Positions 48,901 through 61,600 of a DNA stretch of 64,000 nt are shown here, one piece after another; positions within the stretch are counted from its first letter, which is position 1, and every line of letters starts with the position of its first letter. The translations under genes were made by a program, and so were the position numbers. The notes below the pieces were generated by a model. The model ran no database searches. It had not been told where the DNA came from and saw only the letters and a list, made by a program, of their open reading frames with translations. Where the stretch lies: positions 1 through 64,000 of the forward strand of contig LSSL01007566.1 in the NCBI GenBank assembly GCA_001953115.1, in the 5' to 3' direction. Source of the DNA: Smittium mucronatum (Eukaryota > Kickxellomycota > Harpellomycetes > Harpellales > Legeriomycetaceae).

Positions 48901-51900
48901 TTTATATTTTCTTCCAGCATTTATTCTTCTACCATAAATAATTAAACATATATTTCCCTAAAAAATAATTGCATAATTTATTATCAATAATTTATAGAAT
49001 ATAGCTTTTTTTTTTTTTTTATTTGAGAATTTATGGCTTTTTGATCTAAAACATAATTAATACCAATAATAATATTTTAATTTTAATTTTAATAAAATAT
49101 TAAACAGAAGAAAAATAAATTTCAAAGGATATTATTAAATTCTACTAAATATTTTGATATTTCAAAGAGGTGGAAAATTTTAAATAAGATTAATTTTTTT
49201 TTTTTATACCTCAATATCAATACCTCGAATGATTTTATTGATTCAAGTAAACATTATTAATATAATTTTCCCCGCTTGTTCTTTAATAAGCAGTGTTTTT
49301 ACAACAAAAATTTAAAACTTAGATTCTTATTTATAATTTTTTGACATTTTCTAACGAGCGAAAAAAAATGTTTAAATGTTTAATTTAAAATTCAATAATT
49401 GTGTTTTTAGCAAAGCTGGATTTTAGAAATATGGTGTTTCAAATATTTTTTGTTATTAGAAATACTAATGGAGGGCATTTAATTATAACTTTAGATGAAA
49501 AAATTAAATATTATTTCTGAAATTGGCTTGAAGTTTTAATTTACACATAATTAAATTATTATAATTTTTCTAAAAAAAAACTACAAAAATTATTTATTTT
49601 TAAGCGTATCGATTATTTAAACCATATTATACTCATATTTAAATTTTTTATGTAAAAATACATGGAAATTTTGATCCAGATAATTTTTTTGCTAAGTTAA
49701 AAGGTTTTAAAATTAATTTTGTAGAAATCGCTGATAATCAAGTCAAATTTTCATGTATATTTTGTGAGTATATTTGATCCTTAACTGGTAATTTTGATAA
49801 TTAAAATGATTTGATCTGATTTATTATGGGTAAAATTTATTGAATGTTATTAATTCTATCAAATAAAAATAAATCAAATAAAATATTCTATAAATCACCT
49901 TAAATTATCATTAATTAAATTATTTGTGGATAATATTGTTCAACGAGGATTTCTTTTATTTCTGATCAATTTTTTTTTATAAGTATAAATTCGAAATAAT
50001 CATACAACTTTAAGATAATATTTGAACAAAAATAAACATTTAATGTGCTTTAAATACAATATAGACAGTTTAATCAATTATAATGTAACTTTTTTTAAAA
50101 AAAATAATCAAAATGGTAGTAGGGTCCAGATTTTTTTTATAAATCCAAAGTTTTCAAGCATTGAAACCATATGATAATGCTAATCATTAATTAATGCAAA
50201 ATATCCATAATAAATGACATATTATAGTTGAATATCGTTCGAAATGTTGTAAATAAAAAAAAAACAGTATTATTATAATTCTATTTCGTTCAAGTTAATA
50301 TATATATAATCTATATTTGTAATCATTAATTTCTAGTTATCGATTAATTGATATTTTTGCTTTAAATTTGATAAACAGAAAATAACTCTATGACTGAATG
50401 ATATATAATTTAAATATGCTATATTTTATTTAAAGATATCTAGTTTTATTTATAAATTCTAATTTCGAAGATATAACCTATTGTGTATTTTTAACCTGAT
50501 AATAACAATAGGGTGCCCATATTACAACAAAAAAAATATCTGAAAAAAAAATGAAAGAAAATATTTTAATTTTTACAGCCGTCTACTCTAAAAAAAAACA
50601 TCTTCTGTGTTTATTATTAAATAAAAAAATTATTTTCGTGAAAAAAATCTAACTTAATTTCTAATATACTTATCTATTCTATTCATGTTTATATTTGGTT
50701 AAGTTTAAAATAAATTAGACTTCTAAAGAGGGTTAAGAAAAAACAAAATTATAATTTTTTATCGCATAAAAAGAAATTTTAAGCGTAGAAATAAACTATT
50801 TTTATTTGCTTATTAAAATATTAGCAAATTTATATCTTGAAATCATTGAAAAATAGCTTGAAAAAAATATTAAATAACGTCTTTTTCTATGAACTTCATT
50901 TGAAAAATCTGTTATACGCTAAGATTTTACGTTTCCAATATTAAAAAAAAAATTCTGCAGATCAAATTATAAATCAATTTAGTAAATACAATTCAGAAAT
51001 AAAATTCTAGTTATGTATAATGAAATCCCCTTTAAAAAGATTAAGTATAATAATTAAATAATATTAAATTTACCGAATGTTTTCAAATATTTCTATTAGC
51101 TAAATTTTTAAACAAAAAAACTAATTATATCCAATAAATCGTATTCTAAATTTAATCAGATTAAATCCGTGTAGGGACCAAATTCAATAGTTAAGTATCA
51201 AATCTATGCACAAAAGATTTATAACAAATTATTAGATATTCACAATAGAAAATATTTTATGATTAGTCTATTAAATATACTTTTCATTGGAAAAAATATA
51301 TATATAAAAGAAATAATATATTTATATTTTTTTAAAAAAATAGTTATTCCAAAAAAATTGACCAGTATTATTGATATTTTTTTTTTGAAAAATTTGGAAA
51401 TATTTTAGAATTAATTTTATAAATGATTTTAGAGCGGGTACCCTTTTTTCAATAAGTATATTTTAAGAAAGTACAAAAACATCATCGATTTTCTCTATTT
51501 CCAAACGGATGATTATTATATCCATAAAACTTATGTATCTGAAAAAATGCGTCTAGTTAAAATTTTCAATATAAACACATGATTTTGAATTTCTTGATAG
51601 TGAAAATCATTCCAACTTAATCACTGTCATGATAAAAACAAAAAATTTAAGTAATTTTGTTTAAAACATAGAGCCAATAATACATCCATGTCTGAGAGTT
51701 TACTTCCGAAATCAGATGTTTTTCTATTAGTTTTTTTCTGCAATAATAAGTATAAAATAAAAGAATAACTTTTTTATAAGATTTATTGGTTGATAAATGC
51801 ATTTATTTTCAATTTGATTTTTTTGAAATTAGCATGGAAGTTTTATTACTTAATAAGAGCATATTATATTAAATTTATCCTATAATATTGATAATAATAC

Positions 51901-53140
51901 GTATAACAAACCTAAATTCTAGGTGATCCAATGATGAAATCTGCAAAAAAAAGTGTGAACTAATAAAGAATCACCCATATAAATTAAATATTAGAGCGGT
52001 AAGAAATCCAATACCTCATAGCGCAGTTATAAATGCGCTTTTGTTTTATTTCATTTCATTTCTTTTTGGATCAGCACCTTAAGAACCAGTATTATTTGCG
52101 ATTAATAAGTAAAAATAAATTGAGTATTAAAGACTATAGAAGAAAAGTTTAAGTTTTTTAAGAATATTTAGCTATATTAGTGTATATTTTAAGTACAATT
52201 AAACTATTTCAAATATAAGCAGAGCCTGGCTTATCAAAAACAAAAAAATAGGGCAGAATTAATATCTTTCGAAAAAGTAAATTAAATCTTGTAAATAATA
52301 AATCATATTAATGAGCTATAGGTATATACAAGTTAATTATAAATGATTTTATTTTTTACATATAAAGATTTAAGTTATTATAAGAGACCAAATTTTAATT
52401 TTAAATTGATATTTTTTTGATAAATCTAGCCTTAATACCTTAATACCTTTATATTTTATTATATGAAATAATTTATCATGTAGCTTAATATGTTCAATGA
52501 ATTCATATATATGAACGATTTATATATAGATAGCTGTTCTGATCTTTTTTTTGTTTTGGAAAAAAGAATGATCGCGGAGTTTCAACTTATTTTTGAACTT
52601 TAAACACCTAATAAATACTGACACGAATTTTTCGTGGCGAAAAAATAACCGAAATACAATTATTCATGCTACTTTTTAATAAATGTTACCTCATAGCACA
52701 TTTTTAAATAAAAGTGCTAGGGTTAATACCACATTTTTTATTAAATAAGGAGCTCTTATTTTGGAAATTACGGCCCAAAATTTTCAACTACATATTGAAA
52801 TTAATAGTTTTGTATTATAGTATAAACATAAGCCAACATGTAAAGGTTATCATGAGAAACTGAAAAAAGATTTTTATTTTATTTTTTATGTAGTATATTA
52901 TATCTCCATGAAATTAGGAATATAAGGATTTTTTTATCGAGAAAAATTACAATCTTTACATATTATCTATTAGTAACATTAATAATAGACCAGATAAAAA
53001 AAAATAGTGTTTTAAAAATATATATATATATGTATATATAATGGCGAAATTCAATACCATGGTTTTGTATATATATAAAAAGACCCTTTCATGTATATTT
53101 TTAACAATTTTTAATTCGAGTGCGAATGAGTTACGACGTT
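45961..53140. other. AT-rich desert 3, right part
   Basis: About 7 kb of extremely AT-rich DNA with no supported gene. Open frames of 60-93 codons at 47881-48162 (-) and 48757-48945 (+) are dominated by Phe, Ile, Lys and Tyr and look random. Near 49.44-49.77 kb two short stretches look more protein-like (for example DPDNFFAKLKGFKINFVEIA at about 49672-49731) and may be remnants of another element. Confidence 0.65.
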
Positions 53141-53149
53141 TAAAAAAAT

Positions 53150-54440
53150 ATTAGATAAAAAAAATAATTCTAAATGTAATTATCATCACCAAAGTAAAAA
53201 AATTCCAAGGCGAATATATGCAATATCTTTTATTTGCGGGGGAAAAAACAAAGCTGATATAATTATTATAATGGGATTATATTTGCAGAGTATGTATTGA
53301 GTATCCCTAAAACAAGAATTTGTTTTAAATTAGAATTTATCTACAATGGGGCATTACGAAAATGCGTATTTAACTTCGAATAAATAACAAAAATAGATAA
53401 TAAAAAACACCGTCGGTTTTTGGAACCAACAAGTATCTATGCAGTCTTACCAATATACTATTTTTTATACAAAGTTAACAGATAAAGAATTTCGGATTTT
53501 ATTCACCGACTGCAGCTATTATTTTTTAACCAACATATCAATAAAAGTAAAAGTAAAATATATCCCAATTTATGTTGACAAATGGAATTAGGTTCAGTTT
53601 TTTCGAAAGTAATGTAAATTTTAATTATTAAAATATAGGAAATGATGTGTCACGTAAATGTGTTCTCAACTGGCCTTTTTTTTAGCTTTTGGATGGTTAT
53701 GTAGATTTTCATACACAGAATTAGACATTGTTTTTGATAGAAGATGCTCTTACAATGATTTTTTAGAAAAATTCTTAATGGAAACAGAAGATTCCTAGAC
53801 AGTTTTACAGAAAATATCTATAGAGCCATCTATTTTATCACATTTTATTATTTCATCCAAATAAAATCTATAAATTCACGTGGATTTCGATATTTCATCT
53901 TGTTTTAGTTTTATAAAATCGAAAATCGTGCAAAATGGCAATAGTATAGATGTTTTTAACTAAAGGATATAGTTTCATGTTTTGCCCTTTACCTAATTTC
54001 AAAAAGCAGATTTTTTTTTCAGATTTATTTGATAGTAGTAGATTTGGATGAAAATATAGCGCTTAATTGTGATAAATAAAAATAAAGGCAAAATGAATAA
54101 TTTAAAAAATTTAATATTGAGTATAGCGATGTGAATATTTTCCATGCTGCACTGGTTCATTTTCTACGATTTAATTGGAAAAAAATCCTCTCAGAAAAGT
54201 ATGTGCCATAGTGGTAATGATAGAGTTGTTTATCAATGGATAAATCGGATTAATAATCAACTACTATTACCCAGAAAACTCATATATAATCCTTTTTGGA
54301 CTCAATTCATTTGCAAACCCAATTTGACGTAAATTGTCCACTTTTATTTGAATTAATTAAAGAAATAGCCAATGAAAAGGGAGTAGTGGATATTAAACAT
54401 GATATATATTATTTTTTGTTTCAAAAGTGGGGCTATTTTT
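53150..54440 (+). pseudogene. Probable decayed coding sequence, family unknown
   Basis: Several open stretches of 35-60 codons with balanced composition follow each other on the + strand but change frame. Examples are a stretch including YTIFYTKLTDKEFRILFTDC near 53450, an ATG frame at 54144-54332 (contains HSGNDRVVYQWINRINNQLL), and an overlapping frame ending about 54449 (contains LLFELIKEIANEKGVVDIKH). This is unlike random desert DNA. I could not assign a family; a retroelement or a lost cellular gene are both possible. Confidence 0.3.
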
Positions 54441-54615
54441 GTGTGTAAACCTTGAAAAGGGCAATATGATTAATTTTCGAATTTTTAAAATATAAATGCG
54501 CATAAAAACAAACAATTGTATATATTTTAAAATTTATTTTAGTTTAATTTTGGAAAGACTTTAGTTTTAATTTGAATTATCTCTCAATGAAACATCATAT
54601 AACTTCTTATCGATC

Positions 54616-54735
54616 AAATGCTGGCGCTAATCCAGCATTTTTTATGTTGCGGAGATTACATCTAAAAACCACCAGCATGCAACAAGACGAGTGAAAATTT
54701 ACCAAAATATTGGATCAATTTGGATAAATTTTCAC
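54616..54735. repeat. Pair of strong hairpins in the desert
   Basis: The first has a perfect 9-bp stem AAATGCTGG / CCAGCATTT (54616-54624, 54632-54640) with a 7-base loop, followed by a run of Ts. The second has a perfect 11-bp stem GTGAAAATTTA / TAAATTTTCAC (54691-54701, 54725-54735); its loop can form a further small hairpin (CCAA / TTGG at 54702-54713). They lie just after the decayed coding stretch. They could be structured RNA or the end of a mobile element. Confidence 0.55.
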
Positions 54736-54739
54736 ACTT

Positions 54740-56540
54740 AATGATGGCTCAGCTTATTCCACAAAGAACTAAAGAGATAGGTGTGAGGTTTAGGAGGCAT
54801 ATATGAATTTTCAAATAGAATATATTTTATAGCCGGAAATCAGTGCTAGAAATAAATTTAATTGAATACGTTGTTTAAAAACAATAACATTATATATGTA
54901 TATTAATTTCTATATATTAATGATTTTTATTATTAATTGAAAGTGATTAATTCACATAAATTATTATTGGAATTCAATTTATTTAATATAAATGCAAAAG
55001 AAATTTCTCATCAAAATTTGAACTAAAAAAGGAACGTAATCGACATAGATTGCACCAAAAATAAATAAATCTAAAGGCAATATTTTCACATTATTATGCG
55101 ATTTTCGAGTTTTGCTAATATAAATATACATATTTAATTTCAAAGGCTAAGTCAAACCAGTTTCAAATTTACTCATTTTTCTTACTGATGGAAATAAAAA
55201 TAACGTTTGAGGACTTCATTTATTCTAAAAAGAGGTTTAATATCCTTGCTATAAAGATTTCATGCTATAATACTTTGCTTTCTCCCGTATTTAAAGATTA
55301 GCTAAAGTTATAACTTTGGTGTTGCTAATTCTTTTTGATGGTCATGATCGTAATATTTTATAACAGGGGTAGAGAGAATTGCAATCCAAATCCCAAAAAT
55401 CAGTGAGAAGTTCAAGATGGTGATAAATAAATGGGTAAATAAATATCCCACGCATAAATATGTAAATCTTGTCAAGCTGCTTAGATAGAGTGTCTGGATC
55501 ACATGAAGTTCTTTTAATTACTAATAAACTCTAATTTCTCAATTATAAATCACCGAAGTATAAATTAGAACTCCTCCGGGGTCTGAAAATGTGTAGTTTA
55601 TGTAAAAGAGCCTGGGAGCTTTGCTTTTTTATTTTAAGGGTGATTCCTTTATTTGTTGTGATTTAGGTTCCAAAAAAATAATAGATATACGTCAAAAGAA
55701 AAGGAGTTATGTATGACTAGAATATGAATTCAATAACTGGAGGAACAGTAAAAGAGGCGGTAAAAATGAGACAAATATTTGCCCAACAGCCTGAATGTTT
55801 CATATAGAACTGTTGATAACAAATTTGAGCCACGTGATTGATGCCCAAAATATTTCATGCCTCTGTTTACGGGATGACATCTAATTCGGACAAGGAAAAG
55901 GAGAAATGCTCACTTTGCTCCTTGGACCGGTTTTGATTATATTTATTGAAGGGTTCCGCATAAAGAAATGTAAACGTCTTTGTGAAACAAGAGGCTGTGG
56001 TTATGGATTTGGATTTGGATTTGGATCTCTTAAATAATTCATGCGTGAACGTTAAAGACTCAACATTTTACTGTTCGAAATGTCAACCTGCCTGTTTGGT
56101 TGGTTTACATTTTTTATTAGTCAACGCGACAACAGATCTATCCTTATCCACCGACATCATTGGTGCTAAGGAAAATCCCATCTAATAAGATTGGTCTGCA
56201 GCTAACGATTTGCTAGAAAGTGGATTATGTGAGATGTGGGCTAGTTATAACTGGCTAGTTTGAAGCGAGAGTCATGAATCATGCTACATGGAGCCCAGAT
56301 GGAAGTGGTGGAACGGAAGAGGGCCAGGTAGAACAGGGGAGAGATGGGTGGGAATACCCAGAGCTTTTTTTTTTTATTATCAGAGCGTGAAAAAAAAAGT
56401 GGTCGTATTTAATGATAAATCAATTAATAAATGATTGGATTGTTTATCCAAGCGTTATATTATTTCAGAATATTTTCGACCTCATAGTCTTAGTTCTCTT
56501 TGAAAAAAGGTCTAGGAGAAACCCCTCTATTAAATTTCTG
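54740..56540. other. Region upstream of the Rheb gene
   Basis: GC rises from left to right. A 64-codon frame at 55308-55502 (-) codes a hydrophobic stretch, but it starts with GTG after an in-frame stop, so it is not a stand-alone gene. A frame at 55982-56185 (+) contains four tandem GGATTT-like units. A T-run and an A-run flank 56365-56400. No supported gene was found. Confidence 0.5.
56005..56028. repeat. Hexamer repeat (GGATTT x4)
   Basis: Three exact GGATTT units and a fourth GGATCT. In one frame they code alternating Asp-Leu. Not shown to be translated. Confidence 0.85.
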
Positions 56541-56544
56541 TTCA

Positions 56545-56685
56545 TCTGCATTATAGTTTAAAGTTCTCTTTTTCTTTTTATACCCTACTTATTTTTAATA
56601 TATCCCTTACTCTTCCCCTCTCAATCTCTTAAAGCTTCCTCTTTTCCTGTTCTCTCTCTCTTCCACCATATCTTAGGACACAAGA
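56545..56685 (+). promoter_or_regulatory. CT-rich tract before the Rheb start
   Basis: About 120 bases of almost continuous pyrimidine (for example CTCTTCCCCTCTCAATCTC and TTCTCTCTCTCTTCC) end in ATATCTTAG ten bases before the ATG. This is a likely transcription start region. The final pyrimidine tract plus TTAG also has the form of a splice acceptor, so a 5' UTR intron is possible. Confidence 0.45.
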
Positions 56686-57528
56686 ATGGAATACGAAAAG
56701 ATAAGAAAGCTTGTAGTTTTAGGCCATCGTGGTGTTGGTAACAATTTCTATTAGGACTCTTTCTAAACTCCTATTTTTACCAATCTTCATAATTTTGTCT
56801 TGTTTCTTTTTCCTATTATTTCTCCCTTCGAATTTCTGTTAATATTATGTTGTCCTTTTTTATGGCTGTTTTCAGGTAAAACCAGTTTGATTCTTAGATA
56901 TACTGAAAATACCTTTGTCGACAATTACTATCCTACCATCGAAGATATCCACACAAAAACCATCGTCTATCATAACAATCAGTACAAATTCAGTATTGTG
57001 GATACCGCCGGCCAGGTAAATGATTTTATTCACTCCTCCTATTTTCACTTTTAAAAAGCTTTTTTTTTATCAAAATAGGATGAGTTCTCAATGCTGAATC
57101 CACAATACACCATTGGCGTCGACTTGTATGTCATTGTATTTTCTGTTGCCAGCAATGTTAGTTTTGAAATGGTCACTTCTATTCGTGACAAAATACTCGA
57201 TCAAACTGGTCTTGAAAGTTTACCAATGGTTCTCGTTGGTAGCAAATCCGACCTTGATTATGCCCGACAAGTTAGTAAAGAAGATGCCGTTGCTCTCGCC
57301 AAAGTTTTTAATTGTAATTATATCGAATGCTCAGCTAAAGCCGAGGTCAATATTGGTAAGTTTTTTTCTCTTCTTTTACTTCCAATTTCAGTATTTTCTC
57401 TTCAATTAACCTATTGGTTTTTAATAGGCGTGATTTTTGAGCAAGCCATTAACATGAACAATTCTTTAATCAAGCCAAATGCTGATCCAAAGGATAGTTC
57501 CTCTGCTTCTAATTGTTTGCTAATGTAG
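56686..57528 (+). CDS. RHB1: Rheb family small GTPase
   Basis: Four exons: 56686-56737, 56876-57015, 57079-57355 and 57428-57528, with GT-AG introns of 138, 63 and 72 bp, giving 189 residues. Rheb activates TORC1 on lysosome/vacuole membranes. The P-loop is GHRGVGKT with Arg15, the residue that separates Rheb from Ras (Gly12). Switch I has YPTIED with Thr38, switch II has DTAGQDE with Gln64, and G5 is ECSAK (149-151). The C-terminus CLLM is a prenylation CAAX box. Residue numbers match human Rheb exactly through these motifs. One oddity: G4, normally NKxD, reads SKSD (Ser119, AGC at 57241). AGC is one base from an Asn codon, so it could be a sequence error or real divergence. It converges on the next gene. 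Confidence 0.93.
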
Positions 57529-57684
57529 CTCTTTTTCATCTATAAATAATAAATAGCTTTTAACATTACTTTGACTTTTTAACCTCTATCTTTTATCCAC
57601 CCAAATATGCGGTGTTTATTTTTTTAATAAAAATAAAATTTCTAAAAAGTTATTGCTAAATTGGAAATAGAGATATCAAAATTT
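57529..57684. other. Convergent spacer between Rheb and the mitochondrial protein
   Basis: These 156 bases hold both 3' UTRs. AATAAA-like strings occur on both strands near 57545 and 57625. Given its length, the two transcripts may overlap. Confidence 0.55.
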
Positions 57685-58632
57685 TTAGTTCTTTATATCC
57701 GAATCCTTTGGTTGAAACTCCTGGTAGGACATTTTACCATCTTCATCAAAAGAGACATGGTAACTGGGGCTGGGTTTAAGGTTGTACTTTTGAATATAAT
57801 CAAAATATATTTTAGCGTTCTCAGCGTCACCGCGTTTCGTAAACTCGTCTACAAGTGCAGTAGCTGCCTCAAAGTCAATGCTGCTTACACCAGTATTGGC
57901 TGATAGTTCTAGAGCCTCGGTGGCAACTTCAATGACTCTTGTGAATCCTTCTTCCATGCCACACTTAATACACCCTAGGATCAAAAAGCTATATGCCCAA
58001 TCTTCAAGCTCCAAGTCGTAATATGGGACTGCCGCAAACAATCGGAACAGATCATCCAAATATTTATTTGCAGCATCACTATCCTGCCCTTGCTCACTAA
58101 CAATGGACGAGATCCTGGCACTAATCAGTTTAGCTGTCTGCTCGAAAATATACCAAGTAGGGAAGGCTTTGTACTTGTACCGATCAAGCAAGACTGTAAT
58201 GAGTGGATCGGGATATTTTAAAAATTGACATCTGCTCAATAATACCCAAGTGGTTTTCTCACTCAATGGCAACAGACCCAATAATCTCCATCTAGCCCAC
58301 ATTACTAAGGCAAGATCCATCTCCTTTTCATTTTTTGTCCTTTGCAAGAAGGTGGTAAGTAGTGATCGACGTGGTAATTTGTTCTGCTCACCAACAATTA
58401 CCGTATCATCCATGAAATCATAGAAAGTTTTTTGCAGATCCTTATCTACTCCTTCAATCGGTACTTTCTCGAGTTCTTTGAACGCCTGTTGCTTAGATAC
58501 AGTTGCAGTGAAACGATTCTGAGCTCCGATATGGTTTATCAAAGAAAAAGATGCATTTCTATCAAGTGAATACTTGATTATTCTTGTTGATTGGAACCTC
58601 GACCCCAAAATTTTGGATACGAATCTGTTCAT
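57685..58632 (-). CDS. Mitochondrial helical-repeat (PPR/TPR-like) protein
   Basis: Single-exon gene of 315 residues. The start (MNRFVSKILGSRFQSTRIIK) is a clear mitochondrial targeting sequence with few acidic residues. The rest is helical, with paired-helix segments such as EMDLALVMWARWRLLGLLPL, AYSFLILGCIKCGMEEGFTR and GDAENAKIYFDYIQKYNLKP. The last is close to the pentatricopeptide pattern, in which helix pairs end in a Pro-containing turn. Such proteins act in organelle RNA processing or translation, or are part of the mitoribosome (for example mS27-type subunits). I cannot choose between these. The ATG at 58632 is supported by the targeting peptide. Convergent with Rheb. Confidence 0.8.
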   Translation of the reverse strand: MNRFVSKILGSRFQSTRIIKYSLDRNASFSLINHIGAQNRFTATVSKQQAFKELEKVPIEGVDKDLQKTFYDFMDDTVIVGEQNKLPRRSLLTTFLQRTKNEKEMDLALVMWARWRLLGLLPLSEKTTWVLLSRCQFLKYPDPLITVLLDRYKYKAFPTWYIFEQTAKLISARISSIVSEQGQDSDAANKYLDDLFRLFAAVPYYDLELEDWAYSFLILGCIKCGMEEGFTRVIEVATEALELSANTGVSSIDFEAATALVDEFTKRGDAENAKIYFDYIQKYNLKPSPSYHVSFDEDGKMSYQEFQPKDSDIKN

Positions 58633-61600
58633 TCTTCCTTAAAAGATCTTTGAAAATTCGAGTTCTATGCACTACTTAGCTTTTTGAATCTGAAACAGAA
58701 AATCCCGAATTATGTACGTTCTATTAACAATTCGACTTGTAGCCCGTTCCTGTGACTTCTGATTATATATTTTTTTGCGTTAACGATAGGGAGTGATAAA
58801 ACTAGCTTTAGAATTTGTTTGAGATTAAAGACTCAAAATCCCTCCACTTCCTCGCCCTTCAAAAAGCTGATCTCCGATAGCCATTGGTTATATTTGATCA
58901 ATAGATATATTGTATTTCCCAGATTAATAAAATTTGCTTTTTTCCTCAATTCATTGGATACTTTCAGTTGCTTTTTATGCTCTTTAATAAATTAATTGGG
59001 ATTGGTGGAGCCTAAAAATATCTGTTAATTCATTCGCCTGTAATCAGAAGTTGTAAAAAATCTCCTTTTTACGCATTAGAATTTGTGAAAATAGTAAAAA
59101 AGCAAAAAATATGATAACGAAACATGACCATTTTATTATTTTAAAAACCGATGGAAGTTATAAGAATTTTTCTCATCCATAATGGGAATTTTAGTTAAGT
59201 AGTTTTTTGATAGCTAACACAAAAATAAAAGTAAATAATGTGATATTATTGAAAAGAGTATCAAACCAATTACAATCTTTTTCCCATGGTTTCCTGATGA
59301 GAGTCGATAATAAATATACGGATCAATAAATGTATAATCATTAGTATTTATGATTTTTTTGGTTAAATTATCATCCAAACATCAATTCTCTTTCAAATTT
59401 TTATCAATTACGCTAGTGGATATTAGAATTACAATAATAATAAAAAGATGTTCTAAGTGTAAGGTTGAAATAAAACAAGTATCAATGTAGCCCTCCCCTT
59501 TTTTCAATACTCTATTGCGCAATTAAAATGATAAACCGCAGGAATCCTCAAATAAAGTGTAATAAGAACACTTTTTGTATGTTTTGATATTTTTTTAATG
59601 GATTTCCTTCTTTTATGAACAAAAGGTGTTTAATGCAACTTTTAAAGGAATTCTGTGTTCAAGATAGTGATTCCCCTTTCACCACCATCACACTTTTATT
59701 AAATAAAGATTGATTGATACTCTTATATTGCATACTTGCATTTTGTTACTGAATTTATCAGCATTTCGAAAGTAAAAAAATTCATCTTTCGAAAAAGTTG
59801 TTTTTTGTTCTCCAGTTGTGTGATATTGGGAGAATATCAATTACTTTCGAATCGTATGAATGAGGCGATTTTGATTATATTTGGATGTTTATCTATAAAT
59901 AAAGACAATATTATAATACCTTTTATCTTTTCAAAAAAAACTTTTACTTGTCGGGTAAAATATCTCTACCCTTAATTTTGAAAAAAGTTTCAATCAATAT
60001 ATTTTCTATTTCCATAACTAACCCCTAAAAAAAAAAAAAAGAAGTAACAAATTCCAAGAATAAAGAGTGTAATTTCTGAGGAATATTAAAATCAATAAAT
60101 TTTATCATCTAAAAAAAGTAGAAAATCTTATTCTATAAATTAAGGTTGAAAATAAAAAGTGTAATTTTTATTCATGGAGACAGGATCATTGGTTCTGATT
60201 TTTTAACTTTCTTTTAAAACTTTTTTTTCTACAAGTTAAAAATAAATAAGGAAGGGAATAAATCGTGGTTATATAAATTATAAGATCCATTCTTTGAAGG
60301 GACTCCTATTAAACCAAAATTCAGTATTTTTTATTTAGATTAAATCTGCAATAGTTTAATATAGGCCCTTAAGTATAGCTTTTATACCACACCAATACCC
60401 ATAAATACCACCTGCTTCTTGTCAGAATTCCTTCTAATTTTGCTTATGGATGAAATCTTATTGATTCTCTTGGATACATAAAAAATACCGATTTTCATTT
60501 TTCAATTATAAAATCTACAATTCTGGAACAGTTTTTTTTTTTTTTTTTTTTCAATTAACATGCATAATAACTGTTTACCTCACGTTTTTTTATATAAAAT
60601 ATGGAAGAAATTTTATTATATATGTGATGCATTAATTGAAATATAAATTATAAGCTTATTGTAATTTACTTGGATAACTGATAATAAGAATCACCAATTC
60701 ATGAAATTACGGCTTAATTGATATTATAATAAAAACAAATCATTCTAACTGCAAAATAAAAACATTATTATTAGAGATTGAATTATTTAGAATACTTTTT
60801 AGCGGTTAAAATAATTAATTTTTGAGTAATCAATACTACTAAAATGGGTTTTACTAAAAAAAAAAAAGTTTTAAAATGAGAATAAAAAGAAATATTCAAA
60901 AAAAAGAAAAAGCCTTGAATTTTAGATTAGCCTTGTAAATAAAAATTTTTAGAGAAAATTTAGGAGTTTTACTTTTTGATTTTATTTAAAAAAAAAAAAT
61001 TCTTTGAAATAAATTTATTGGAAATTATAAACAAATTTTTTGATTTTTATGCTGAATTTTCATTTATAATCAATTTTTTTATCTTTTAAATATCTAGAAT
61101 ATTGTGTTTAATAAAAGAAATTATAGTATTATTTTGGATATTTTAATATTAATTCCATAGTTTTGAATTTTCCAGAGAAAATAATTACTTATTTTTATCA
61201 TTTGCACATAAATATTCATACTTTTAACCTCTTTGGGCTGAATTCGTTTTCTATTTATCAGATTGTATTTAAATCCGACTCGATTGATGTAATAATTTGA
61301 TTTTAAAATTAAATTTAATTGGTTTGAAGAAAAAAAATTGGTGGCATTATACTGAAAAAAAAAACTATATTAAAATTTTTTGAAATAAAAAGCCCCTGTC
61401 TACTCAATAAAACCGTCATCTAAAAAATAGCTCAATTTTATTTGGGATCGAATGTATAAATTAGAATTTTAATGTTATTAGTTTAAAATCTTTAAATATT
61501 AATAGGATTATCTATAAATTATTGCTGAGGTCCAAAATTTAAACTTGAAAAAAATTAGGTTAATATAAAACATGTTAATATATTTATATTTAAGTTAAAA

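Noticed and set aside
55308..55502. 64-residue hydrophobic minus-strand ORF resembling a membrane segment
   Set aside because: It has a GTG start, an in-frame stop a few codons upstream, and no clear splice acceptor; it could only be an exon of an unseen gene.
55982..56185. 67-codon ORF with GGATTT repeats
   Set aside because: It starts with GTG, lies in the Rheb upstream region and has no recognisable domain.
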